Below, piece after piece: positions 1 to 10,668 of a stretch of 64,000 nt of DNA. The notes under the pieces were generated by a model, which worked only from the letters and a program-made list of their open reading frames with translations, was not told the origin of the DNA and ran no database searches. The position numbers and the translations under genes were made by a program. Within the stretch, counting starts at the first letter, position 1; the number at the start of each line of letters is the position of its first letter. The stretch is from Lentinus brumalis (taxonomy: Eukaryota > Basidiomycota > Agaricomycetes > Polyporales > Polyporaceae). The stretch is from positions 124,001 through 188,000 of the forward strand of contig MARA01000009.1 in the NCBI GenBank assembly GCA_001792895.1. The letters run 5' to 3'.

Positions 1-847
1 CTCTCGGTACGTCCGCAGGTCTCCCCTGATCCACCGCAACTCACCATGTCGCTGCAGAGTTGCCGTAGATGTCCCGAGGCTCTTTGGCATGATGCGCGAA
101 GTGGAAGCCATCCTGGGTGGCTCTGCGCTGCTCCATATGCTGTGCCCCCTGTTCGACCACGTGCCGAACTACGACTTCTTCGTCCCTCTCGACGGCGTTC
201 ACATCTTCACGTCGTACTTGATCAAGGAGGAGGGTTACGACGTGGACGACCTTGAAACGCGCCCCGGCAGCAACGGGTGCAGGCTCCACGACGTCACGTA
301 CCTCTCGGGGATAGGACAGCGTGTCACGTTGACGAAAGGCGTCATCGTCGTGAACATCGTCGGCGTTGGTATTGCGGATGCATGGGACCGGGCGGAGGGG
401 GCCATTGCCAGCGCATGGACAACGCTACTCATGAACTACGCCACGGCGGACTACATCGAGGTCGCCTACCCGACGCTCACTCTCATGGGACGCGGGCTAG
501 TGCAATGGGATCGAGCCTTACACCCGTCGTTCCCCGAGGGTACGCGAATGACGGCGCTGGACAAGTACTGCAAACGCGGGTACGAGTTCCGTACACACGC
601 AGCGGACTGGGACGTCGGAACAGACGGGGAGCTTCGCGCATGTCGCAGCTCGTGGGTGTGTCCTCTTCGTCGTCGTGCTTTTGGTGATGCAGGCTGCATG
701 TGGGTGGCGATGAGGGATGGAGTCAGGCGCGAGGTGACCACGTCCTGGACTTTCGGGGGCGTCCCGTGTCCTGAGGTCTGCGATCGTGTCCATGGTGGGC
801 AGAACGAGATCCATGTGGATTGGTGCGCATGTGGGATCGTGCAGTAG
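1..847 (+). CDS. hypothetical protein, 5' end outside window
   Basis: A frame open from the left edge to the stop at 845-847. A 51-bp intron can be read at 7-57 (GTACGT donor, CTGCAG acceptor), so the start is probably left of the window and only the C-terminal part (about 260 residues) is visible. The text RLFGMMREVEAILGGSA, then FDHVPNYDFFVPLDGVHIF and KEEGYDV, resembles a lineage-expanded family of agaricomycete proteins of unknown function that I recognise only loosely. No catalytic motif, signal peptide or membrane segment is seen. The C-terminus is Cys-rich (CPEVCDRV, WCACG). ATG codons at 86 and 89 could be alternative starts if the upstream exon is not real. Confidence 0.55.
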   Translation, partial: SRYVRRSPLIHRNSPCRCRVAVDVPRLFGMMREVEAILGGSALLHMLCPLFDHVPNYDFFVPLDGVHIFTSYLIKEEGYDVDDLETRPGSNGCRLHDVTYLSGIGQRVTLTKGVIVVNIVGVGIADAWDRAEGAIASAWTTLLMNYATADYIEVAYPTLTLMGRGLVQWDRALHPSFPEGTRMTALDKYCKRGYEFRTHAADWDVGTDGELRACRSSWVCPLRRRAFGDAGCMWVAMRDGVRREVTTSWTFGGVPCPEVCDRVHGGQNEIHVDWCACGIVQ

Positions 848-983
848 ATAGTGTGTACGGAGGGAAGCGGCGGTATGCGTTCAATGCCAGTGTACACACA
901 GCGCAAGAGCAGGTCCGGCAAGGGCAGTGTGTCCACAACAGCGGTGGCCGCGGCATCCCGGGGTCAAACTGAGAAAGTGCATT

Positions 984-1844
984 TTAACACGTACGACAGA
1001 ACATATGCGTGGGGACGTAGACTGCATCATGCTCCCTCAGCGACATCCAAGGTAGGCTCTCCCCGCCGTGACCACCACCAGCCTCACCGGCGTCGTCGTC
1101 GTCTTCGTCGTCTTCGTCGTCTTCGTCTTCGTCATCCTCATGGTCCGAGATAGCGGGCGGGAAAGCATGCACTTGCATGTCAACGTACTCGGACGCAGAC
1201 AGGAAACGGGTGCGGGCGAGCGGCGTCATCACAATAGAGGCCCGGATTTTGCGCGTCGGCCCACCGCCAGTGATCTCGTAGAACTGGAGGGTCACTGTGA
1301 CGCGCGGCTTCAGGGTGGAGAGCCGGCGAGGTCAAAAGGGTATTGAACACGGGAGCAGCGGGCATGAACTCACCCAAAGGTACACGTCGCGCCATCGATG
1401 GAACGTGTAGAAGATGGGTTCGAGCAGGGGGTCGGGCGGGACTTGTACATTCGCGCCGTCGCGGGTCAACGACAGCATGCGGGGGAAGGGGGGCAGAGGT
1501 CCGGGTCTCGTAGGCACGCCGAGGATGGTCCACTTGACGCGTGCACCGCAGCCACGGCCCAGCTTGTGCGCCACGGAGAGCTCGATGTGGAGGTAACGCT
1601 ACGCGACAGCATGAGTACGGCGCTCTCACCGAGGTACCGCGAGCACTGACCGAGATGTTGTCCTGGACAGGAGTGATCGGTACGGTGAGGCAATCGTCGA
1701 ACAGATTCCTCTGCAAAGGCCCTCAAAAAAGTGAAGGTCACGGATGCGTGTCAGGACACTCACGTAGGCGTAGTCCTCCATCCCGTAGACTTCCCAGTAG
1801 CCGGTCTCCTCAATGTCGTCGGTGATATGGCCTAGGTAAGCCAT
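984..1844 (-). CDS. hypothetical acidic-tailed protein, 4 exons
   Basis: Minus-strand gene starting with MAYLGHITDDIEETGYWEVY (ATG at 1844). Three short introns are needed to keep it open, near 1761-1720, 1649-1618 and 1377-1310. The spliced text runs through NLFDDCLTVPITPVQDNIS, RYLHIELSVAHKLG, FYTFHRWRDVYLW and VTLQFYEITGGGPTRKIRAS to an Asp/Glu-rich stretch encoded by a GTC/TTC-type microsatellite at about 1085-1135. I do not recognise the family. The region before the acidic stretch looks globular and mostly beta. It is convergent with the upstream hypothetical gene. Exact splice sites and the end of the last exon are uncertain. Confidence 0.45.
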
Positions 1845-2109
1845 GGCGGTGAGGATGTGTGGGAGGCGGCGAAAGGCATGTAGAACTTATATAGGGAGTG
1901 CCCAGGTACAGCGCTATCAAGATGGTGGCACGATGAAGCTGACAACAGAACCGAGTGTAGTGGTACGCGGTGAAAGCCAGTCCACGCCACGTAGCCACAA
2001 GCAGCCAGTGTCGAAGGGTTGTGTCGATCATGCAGACATGGACCGCGTACTCACAACAGCATCGCAGGGAGAAAGGAGTAAGCATGGTGGGCGGAGCGCC
2101 ATGCGACAG

Positions 2110-2210
2110 CGTTGTAGCGGCGCTAACTACGGAATGCACGGTCCGCGTTGTAGCGGCACTAACTACGGAATGCACGGTCCACGTAGGAGCGGCGCAAACT
2201 ACGGGAAGGG
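2110..2210 (+). repeat. 36-bp tandem repeat, about 3 copies
   Basis: Units begin at 2110, 2146 and 2182 (core AGCGGCGCTAACTACGG followed by AATGCACGGTCC). Copies 1 and 2 differ at single positions; copy 3 is partial and more diverged. The unit length is a multiple of three, so it reads as a Gly/Asn/Tyr-rich peptide repeat in the plus frame 1843-2268. I see no independent support that this frame is a gene. Confidence 0.85.
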
Positions 2211-2269
2211 TCGGACCTTCGGGAGAACACGCGTTGATGATGGGGGCTTCAATATGACAGTGGGGTGAC

Positions 2270-4413
2270 CTTGCACACAAGGTAATCTACACACCTATGT
2301 CGAGCTCTGTGAAGTCTAAGGACCCCAGAGCTCGACGAGCGCGCTGTCTACGGTGCGTGTTACATAAGCTATACAGTTGTAACAGCCACAGCCAGAAAAG
2401 CGCCAAAGAAAATCAACAAAGAGCGAAAAGAAAAATGCATGAAAAGTGCGGAGGTCAAGAGTTCAATCCCGGGAAATGGAAAACATAAAGAAGCGCCGAT
2501 ATATCGGAAAGGAAGAAAGGCAGCCGCTAGCGCGGCGGGGCGCTGGTAGGGCGCACTGCAAGCGTCCTTGCGTGCAAGTATGGACTTGACGCCGTCAAAG
2601 GAACCGGAGATAGAGCTCCGAGTTCAACAGGAATCTCTTCCCCGCATGAGCGACCGAGCGGTATCGCAAGATCGAGCGACCCGAGCTCGCGCGTCTTCAA
2701 GTGCCTATCCACCAAGACTCTGCCCGTATTTCGCTCCTCCTCCACTCGTGCCTGCTCCCCGCAGTACCATTTTGTCTATACACACCTTTGCTAGCTGTGC
2801 ACTTCTTCACTCGTCGCTTGTCGCTCTTCGCTCGTCGCGCGTCGCTCCGTCTCGATATTCATATGTGCTGCTTCCGCACGTGCGCATGCGGACATGCAAG
2901 ATGTCCAACTGGTCGCGCGTCGTGTCTGGCTATCAAACATCGCACAGTGTTGACCTTTCTGCCAAGAACGATGATCTGAGAGGCGGTGCTCTTGCTGTCA
3001 TGGTATGTGAGCTTCGGGGCTTCTCTTCTCCTTGTCGCATTTCGTACAGCTACTGACCGTGATCGATCTCCGCCGCAGGACCGCGCCATGGGTCACAATC
3101 GCGGCGCTGACTTTGACTTCGGGCTTCGACTACAATTGATGGCGACACGGATGGCCTTGCACTCATGATTACTCAAGCGTGATATCGACCACCTCTGCCG
3201 CAAGTTTGTGGAAACCGGGGACATCGAGCTCCGCTAGTGCGCGCCGAAAGCCCGGATCTGCTCAGGCATGTACCTTCTGGCGCATACACCGGCCACTCGG
3301 CATCTCATGTGGTCATATCGCAGCATGGAATCCGACTTCTCAAACAAAAGGCTGCTTAACGAGCGTTCAGGGAGCGAGAGGAAAAGCACGTCTGCGATGT
3401 GAGTACCGTTGATTGTATATCTGAGGTCACATTAATCTGACAGCTCAAAAACAAGGTTGTTCAGCTCGAATTGAAGTACCAACCAAGCGTACCCGTCAGG
3501 CTCGCAGTCTGATACACTACGCTGCTTTACGACAGCCGCCTCAGTGGCTGTCCTGATACAGTCACTATGCGTAGGTAGTCTCGCGGTTGTCTCTAGGGCT
3601 CACGAGTCAGAAAACCGGGAGACGAGCGAGAATTCCTCGGACGACGTACCATCATCGTGAAGCCTGGCCGCCTGGGTACACGCAAGCCCTGCCTCGGACG
3701 CAGATGCTTCAAGATCGACGTTAGCTCCCGTACACTGGCGGGAAGCCGATGGCTGCGTACCTGCGTCAAGGTCGAGGCGTCTCCATTCAACTGCGAAACA
3801 CGCTGCCATGTTAGGGAGCACAAGTGTCGGAGGCGGCGACACGGGCACACGACGGGGAGGCGAGCCCCTCGGAAGAATGCAGAAGGACAGCGGTGCGTTG
3901 ACGGTGCAAAGTCCCCACGCAGACGCAGCAGACCGAGTCTGCCTGTTCGTCTTCGTCAGACTGGGAGCCAGAAGGGTATGTGGGTCAAAGATCGAACGGT
4001 TTGGCGCCGTGAACGACTGATGATGCGCCGGGAGTACGAATGCCGGTGCAGAGCGGTCAGGGGAGAGAGTGGCAGGTGGACCACTTGTTCAGCAACGCGT
4101 TTGCGATGTTCATCGCACTGTATCTATTTTCTATATACTTCCGACTGACGGATTCGAATGTGAGCTAGTGAAGAGTTGCTGTGCGCCCTGGCGCGCCGCA
4201 GCGCAGCGCGGCGCGCAGACAAAGCCCCTCTGCTGACAAAGCCCGCCGTCCGGGCACCAAAGGCCCGTTTCCTCCTTCGAGTTGCTCCTGCTCTTTCGCT
4301 CTGGCATGCCCAAAGGTCATTGTCCCGCCTGTCCGAGATGGAGAAGTGTGCAACGCGTCCACTCCCACCTATCCTTGTCCTCATCTATGTCCTGAGCCTC
4401 TGGAAGTCTCATC
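2270..4413. other. gene-poor stretch with coiled-coil gene debris
   Basis: No complete gene can be supported here. Around 2880-3170 a short plus frame could splice at 3001-3079. Around 3350-3510 a fragment ending REREEKHVCD joins across an intron (3402-3443) to LKNKVVQLELKYQ, which reads like the tail of a coiled-coil protein. At 3600-4150 several overlapping frames end near a hydrophobic stretch (FAMFIALYLFSIYF, about 4107-4150). A very GC-rich, partly palindromic segment lies at 4185-4225. These look like decayed parts of genes similar in style to the one at 4414. Confidence 0.4.
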
Positions 4414-5610
4414 ATGGCTGGCCGCGTCTCGCCTCGCCCTCTATCTCCCGTCAGTGATGCTGGGTCATTCACTAACTCCATCGATGCCCCTCTGTCTCCT
4501 GCGGTATCAGCAACCACTCAGCCAGACGAGCCCTTCGACGCGCAGACCGCAACTGAGGCGATCAATGCTTGTGCTGAGCTTGCTAGTAGTGTGGCATCGC
4601 TCGTTCGCGAGTCTACCGAAGTCATCATCACTGGGACATGGAATCTGTGAGTACAATCAACGTACTGTGTGCCCTACGCCGCCAACCGGCCCCACGGCAT
4701 AGATGCGGAACGCACTCCCTCTGGCGAAGACGTGCGGAACATGATTAAGGAGGTCAAGGCGTTGATGGACATCAACGGAAAGATCCTCGGAGCTATGGAT
4801 AAGTTGTCGGCTATCCAGGCGAGTTGTTCTCCACGTACAACTGGCTGAACCAGCATGCTCACGCAACCTGTAGGCGCAGATGTCAGAACAGTCCTACGAA
4901 GTTGAAGGAGAAGTGGACAACTTACGCGGCGATGTACGATCAACGAAGCTTGCAGCCACCCGCCTTCTCTATCGCGCTAGATGTAGGTGGCCACATTGAT
5001 TTGCGCTGTTACTTATGGACTCACGATCTTCAAGCTCAGGTCCGCAAGGAGCGTGAAGCTATTCAACAGGAGCGGCGTGTGGTGGTTTCGGCGAATGACG
5101 ATCTCGCCAATGAAGTCCGTAACCTCAGGACTACTCTTGGCCTGCTCAACCGGCAAGACCGCATTGCGCTCTCATACATCCGTCAAGTCAAAGCCAACCT
5201 CAATGCATTGCGCTCGTCTTTCTGGTCCCACAGGATTTGCGTCTTGTTCACTCTCGTATCCACTACTGTGCGTAAGCAGCTGCGTGTCCTCATTCTTGAG
5301 ATCATGCTGACGACTTTCTCAGTGCGGCACCCTCATCTGCGGTGGATATCGTGTGACCGTGTCTTTCATGGCTGGGTGCTACCATGGCCTCGTCGCTGCA
5401 TGCGGACTTGTTGCAATGGTGACAGTTGCATGGTTGCGGAAGCACTCCGACACCTTGAGGAATGTCTTCCTGAGCATCGTTCTCGTTTGGTTGGTCTTCC
5501 TGAGCGTCATGTTCATTATTGAGAAGCGTGGTCCGTTGGTGCAGCCGAGCGCGCCAGTGCTGCCGGTGCGCTCCCGGGGGCGTCCCTTGTGGGAGTCAGC
5601 ACGAGGTTGA
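4414..5610 (+). CDS. coiled-coil protein with C-terminal membrane segments
   Basis: A multi-exon plus-strand gene opening with MAGRVSPRPLSPVSDAGS at 4414. Exon pieces read SGEDVRNMIKEVKALMDI, SEQSYEVEGEVDNLRGDV, then KEREAIQQERRVVVSAND and NEVRNLRTTLGLLNRQD, a heptad-like charged helix region. The last exon (about 5320-5610) has two hydrophobic stretches, GLVAACGLVAMVTVAW and VFLSIVLVWLVFLSVMF, followed by a basic tail. This suggests a tail-anchored or two-pass membrane protein with a long cytosolic coiled coil. I do not recognise the family. The first exon junction (4646-4700) does not join cleanly in frame by eye, so a frameshift or a missed small exon is possible. It lies directly upstream of the Tnp2-type transposase and may be passenger or neighbour. 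Confidence 0.45.
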
Positions 5611-5780
5611 TGGGCTTTTGAATTGTTATTGCTCATAGCGGAGTGTCTGCAGTATGTTTTTGAGTAATCATTCACATGTTTGCATCCTCATACAGTGAGC
5701 GCTCATCTGCCATATCGGTACAGGTGGGTGGCGTCCTCTCCTCCGCTCACTCTCATGGAACCACATCATCCCCGTTGTCG

Positions 5781-8700
5781 ATGCCCTCACGGAAGAAGCC
5801 ATGCACTTGTTCCGACTGCAAGCAATGTTGGTCATACGTCGATGAACATGGCCTTGAGCATCCTGGCCGAATGCTGGCCCCAGAGAGGGTACAGCATCAC
5901 AAGCTCAGAGAACAGCATGCTGCCTCCACGCAACAAGTGACCGCAGGTCCGACGCACACCCCCTCTCTCCGGAGGCTACAGTACTCCTCGCCACCCTTGG
6001 CGACAGCCGTGCAACGCCTGCTTTTGAGGAGTCGGTGGTGGTGCATCCGCGCGATATGGACAAGGTTGGCGACGTGCCTGCGCGCCCGGCCGAGGTGAGT
6101 GGCGCAACCCTGCTGCACATCATATACTCAGGTCTGCCTTAAGGCCACGCCGGAAGACCACCCGGGGGACCCTGTAGAAGGTGTCTCCGTTGAAGAATCC
6201 TCGGAGGCCATGCCCACGGAAGTCGGTGTGGCAGAGGTTGGTCACCGACGCTTCACCTTCGTATGCGCGCTAAGTATGCTCCAGCAACGCTTCCGCGAAC
6301 TGTCGGAAATCCAATCCGCTCTGGTGTCAAAGAACAACGCCATTGTCATCTGGTCATCAAGTCTTATCTCCTCCACTCAAGGTCACGGACCCTCCGTCTG
6401 AGCTCGATGTGGGTCACGGAAATACCAAGTCCTTCGTCGAGTATCGTACGAAGGACTTGCCGGCGCTTTATAACCGAGTTGTGACTATGCTCCCTATCGG
6501 TCATTTTGACGCGGATCGACGGCGAGAGAAGCTCGTCGAGGATATAGAGAAGTGCATGCGGCAAGCCGTTTCCTTAGAACTTCGCGCCTGGAGAGACGAG
6601 ATGATCAAATGTCGCATTGGCGTTTCTGAGAATGGCCCCGAGATTGTCGTTACTGGTATGTTATGTTCCATAGTCGTGAGCACTCACTTTAACTGATCTT
6701 TCGACGCCAGAGAGCGCCTTCTCCTTCCGGCAATCCATGGAGCCGTTCATTACCCTTGCTCTTGTGATTGCTGTCGTCATGCACACGCTCGCATCCGTCT
6801 CCTTTCCTCGGTCGGCTTTCCTCCTCTCTGGACTCAAGGCCATGCTCTTCAGTGCATTCCTGTGGTGCAACGCTCCCGCCAGGTCAGTCGATGCAGCCCA
6901 GCAGCTGCTTCTCAGGTGGATACCTCGGGATATCAGGACTGCACTGTGGATGCTTCATTTGGAGCCGGACATTATCCGTTACGCATGTTGCCCAAAGTGC
7001 TTCTCTATATACTCACCGGATCGCGACCCTCGCAAAGAAGACGACCCTTACCCTCACACTGTACTCATCGTGACGCTGACGGAGAGCCCTGTGGCACTGA
7101 TCTTGTCGTCGAGGATAGGCAGGCTCCCAAACACAAGGGCGATCCTCTCTGAGTGGTCTACAAGCCCATATGTGTATTCCCGTATCGCTCTTTGCTTTCC
7201 TGGTTGAAGGAGTTCCTCGCTCGTCCGAAGATCGAGAAGCTGCTGCAGACGAGCTGGACGAAGAGACCTTCTGGAAATAGTGTGGAGGACATCATGGACT
7301 CTCCCGCTATCCGCGAGTTCCATGGGCCTGATGGCAAGACACTCTTCTCCGTGCAGCGACACGGTTCCATCAACCTCGTCTTCAGCCTCTTTGTCGACTG
7401 GTTCAACCCTTATGGCAACAAGAAAGCCGGAAAGTCCCACTCCATTGGCGCTATCTACATGGCCTGTCTGAACCTACCCATCAACATCCGGTACGCCCCT
7501 GAGAACATCTATCTCGCCGGCATCATCCCCGGTCCCCGCAAGCCAAGCATCGACCAACTCAATCACCTCCTGAACCCCCTCATCGATGAACTTTCTACCC
7601 TCTGGACCCGAGGCGTATACCTCACGCAACCTGCTCTGCGTTGGATGGGACGACTGGTGCGCGTTGCGATGATACCCGTCGTTTGTGATCTGCCCGCACT
7701 TCGCAAGACCGTCGGCATCATGGGACACTCTGCAGCCCAGTTCTGCTCCTTCTGCCGCCCAATCAAGAACGACATCAACGATCTCGATCGCGGGAATTGG
7801 CCGAAGCCGCTGACATGGGAGGAGCACATACGTCTCGCCAACGAGTGGAAAGCTGGAGATAAGGCAGCACGGGAGGCGGCCTTCAAGAAGCACGGAGTAC
7901 GGTGGTCAGAGCTCCTTCGTCTACCCTACTGGGACCCTACGCACTTCGCAGTCCTCGATGCCATGCATAACCTTTTCCTTGGGGAGCTCCGTCACCATTG
8001 CATGGAAGTGTGGGGCATCAACATCAAGGACAAACCCGCCGGGGAGAAGAAGGCTAAACCTCATACGCCAGATGAGTAACAGAAGTGCATTGCGAATGCG
8101 GCGGCGGCGCTCCGAAAGGCGCCTCAGGCAAGCTCCAGTGGCCTCGATAAGCTGCGGAAAGGTTACATCGTAGCCATCACAAAGCTCAACAATGTCGCGC
8201 CGGTGGATGGTAACCTGAAGAAGGCGTCATTCATCAAGGCTTTGGTCGACCGTGTAAGTTCGTTGCCCGAGTGCGAAGCGGAGAACAATATACTCACGCG
8301 TACCAGGCGAAGGCTGTGGGCGGCGACTCATTCGTCATGCCGCAGGTCCTGGAGTACGATGCTGTCGACTTCCACTTAGCAGCTGAGGTTCCCAAAGATA
8401 TATCGAAATTTCGCGTTCTTTCGTACGACATCCGCCGTCAAACTTTGGAAGTCCTGGTCATGGGAAGCTCAAAGCGGATCAATGGCGTACAGTGTGCACC
8501 ATCAGTATGGTCGTTTCCCTCATACGGCTGTGGAGCCGGCCGGATACCTCCGACAATGACAAAGAGCTCCTGGGAAACTTCATGCACCTCGTCTCAGCTG
8601 TGGATCTCACGTCCAGGCAGACGATGTTGCCGTCTAGGGCCGCAGCATACGACCGAACACATGTACCACTACCTTGGCGGTCTAAGGACTCTCTTCGATC

Positions 8701-9662
8701 ATCAGCTAGTTCCCAACCATCACCTCTCCCTGCATCTCTTCTCCTGCTTGCACCTATTCGGCCCCGTTCACGGATGGTGGGCATTTCCGTTTGAACGGTA
8801 CAACGGCATGATCGGCCAACTGAACACTAACCACAAGACAGGTGCGTTGTAATCAAACTTCTTGTCTTACCCTCGAGCTAATGCGCGCTCCCAGCTGACA
8901 TGCCGACCACATTTATGCGGTACTTCTACATCGGCAGCAATGTCCGTAGGCTCATGGGAACGATGGACTGGCCCGACTCCCCCAAATACCTTGACATGTT
9001 GAAGAGTTTTGAGACTGCCTTCGGAGAAACCATACGCGGGAGTTGTGTTGTTGACGCGCTCTCATCTCACATCACCCCTTCGAACAGCGGCACTACTAAG
9101 TATGAGATAACTTCCGAAGCACTGCTTCCCACACCCGTATACGAAGGAATCCTTCAGCTGCTCAACATGACAGGTGAACGCTTCATCTCCGCGGATGCGC
9201 TACGATCAAGCACCGACGCTCAACCCGAGTGGCCAAGAGGTACACAGTGTCGCTCGACACAAAATCACCTTCGCAACTTCAGACAAGGGCCTCCGTAAAT
9301 CCTTTGTGGTTTTCCGCGACAGGCTCTCCAGCAACGACGCAAGTTCACACCTTCACGCAGGACAGATCTCGAAGATCTATCTGCATGCATGAGGTAAAGC
9401 CAGTGATATGGTCGTCGAGCCCTTCCTCATGATCAAGCCTTACAAGACCCTCGATGATCACGACGCTGTGAACGATCCGTACCGGAGGTGGCCGAATGTC
9501 AACACCCAGCTCTTCTACAACAAGTTCGACGAAGGCACCCGCATAGTACGCTTAGATGATGTCATAGCGCACTTCGCAGCCTGCGTGTATCAACCAGACG
9601 ACATCTCACGGGAGTGTATTGTTGTGCAGAACCTCGACAGGGTAAGCATCACTTCATGGTAG
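5781..9662 (+). pseudogene. Tnp2-type (CMC superfamily) transposase, broken
   Basis: The start MPSRKKPCTCSDCKQCW at 5781 fits the Cys-motif N-terminus common in basidiomycete Tnp2-like transposases. The body at 7153-8076 matches the Tnp2 family well: LVFSLFVDWFNPYGNK, SIGAIYMACLNLP, AGIIPGPRKPS, then LDAMHNLFLGELRHH. Further blocks are LVPNHHLSLHLFSC, GWWAFPFERYNGMIGQLNTN and, near the end, YRRWPNVNTQLFYNKFDEG and RIVRLDDVIAHFAACVY. Lesions are visible: a frameshift near 7060, TGA at 7150-7152 where the frame continues on both sides, TAA at 8077-8079 before QKCIANAAAALRKAPQ, a frame change at about 8560-8660 and another near 9230, and TGA at 9390-9392. Introns at 8254-8307 and 8842-8894 are still readable. 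It is a decayed cut-and-paste transposase; element ends were not found. Confidence 0.85.
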
Positions 9663-9872
9663 CTCGCCTTCTCCCTGTTCTGAGCAATCATTCCTGTGAA
9701 CAGACTTGACGACCCCGAGAAACGTGTATCACGAAACAGAGTGACGTGCGCGCATGCGCGCAGCGGTGCCATCTAGTCCTTGCTTTGTAGTACGTAGGCC
9801 TTTGTCCTCACAGTGAATGCACGCTGTTCCCTGCGCCACTCTTGCTTCGCAACTCTCTCCTGTTCTATCACC

Positions 9873-10668
9873 ATGAGTGTCTCAACCAACGCCTCCGTTG
9901 ACCTAAGCGCACCGGATACTCAGGAGTAGTGAGTGTTCAACCGCCCAGTGCTGTTGAAGTGGACAGGGACTATGCTGACATATGCTTTCACAGTCCACTC
10001 GTCAAATTTGCCGCCGTCGAGAGAGTGAAGTACGCTATGACCGACGACCGTGATCCGGAAGCTCGATGGAAGGACGGTTGCGTGATGCTGGTCGAGCTGA
10101 TTCCGAACGAGTGTAAGTGTCGCAACATCGTTCTGCCTTCTACCTCGTTGTCGCTGAAGGCACACGTCTAGTCTCGCTCATTGTCACAGTGTCGACATAC
10201 ACATCTACGGTTGACAGTTGTTTCATATCTATGAAGATGGACATCTTGTCTGACTTGGTATGTATTGCAACCCGATGCTTTCACGTTCCCTCATATGGCG
10301 ATGGAGTATAGAGGAACCGTGTCGTATGCTTGTCCTATACGCAAGGCCGCAATGGGAAGTGCTGGACTTATCTCCGCTTCGAGAAGGTAGCTGACTTCGC
10401 CAAGTTCAACAGCGCACTTTGGAGCGCGATGTACGACGTTGCTGCCCTGGATGAGCAAGTTCACTCCCGGCTCTCTGCCATTGCCTACGACTGGCCTTTG
10501 AACTTCACAAAGTACTGCCGTCAGTACTTGGGGGATGACTACTCTGATCGCATTGAGGACGAAGGGTCGTCTGAGGAGAGCGGAGGGGACCATGAAGACC
10601 ACGAAGACCGAGAGAGTCAGGCACAGGACAGTGTCAAGGAGAGTACCGCTGTAGAGGGCTATGACTAA
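9873..10668 (+). CDS. hypothetical protein, 4 exons, acidic tail
   Basis: Exon 1 is 9873-9928 (MSVSTNASVDLSAPDTQEY). Exon 2 starts at 9994 (PLVKFAAVERVKYAMTDDRD) and splices at about 10113. Exon 3 reads SLIVTVSTYTSTVDSCF, and exon 4 (from about 10313) reads YTQGRNGKCWTYLRFEKVAD to a Glu/Asp-rich end at 10668. All four junctions use GT..AG and keep the frame, which argues that this is a real intact gene. It sits about 200 bp behind the broken Tnp2 transposase on the same strand, so it may be that element's second gene. I do not recognise a domain. No nuclease or DNA-binding motif is evident. Confidence 0.55.

Noticed and set aside
1085..1135. CRISPR-like or regulatory short repeat
   Set aside because: Simple trinucleotide tract encoding the acidic tail of the minus-strand gene.
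2440..2485. Possible tRNA or tRNA-derived SINE (text AGTTCAATCCC resembling a B box)
   Set aside because: No T-stem pairing, no A box or cloverleaf could be drawn around it.
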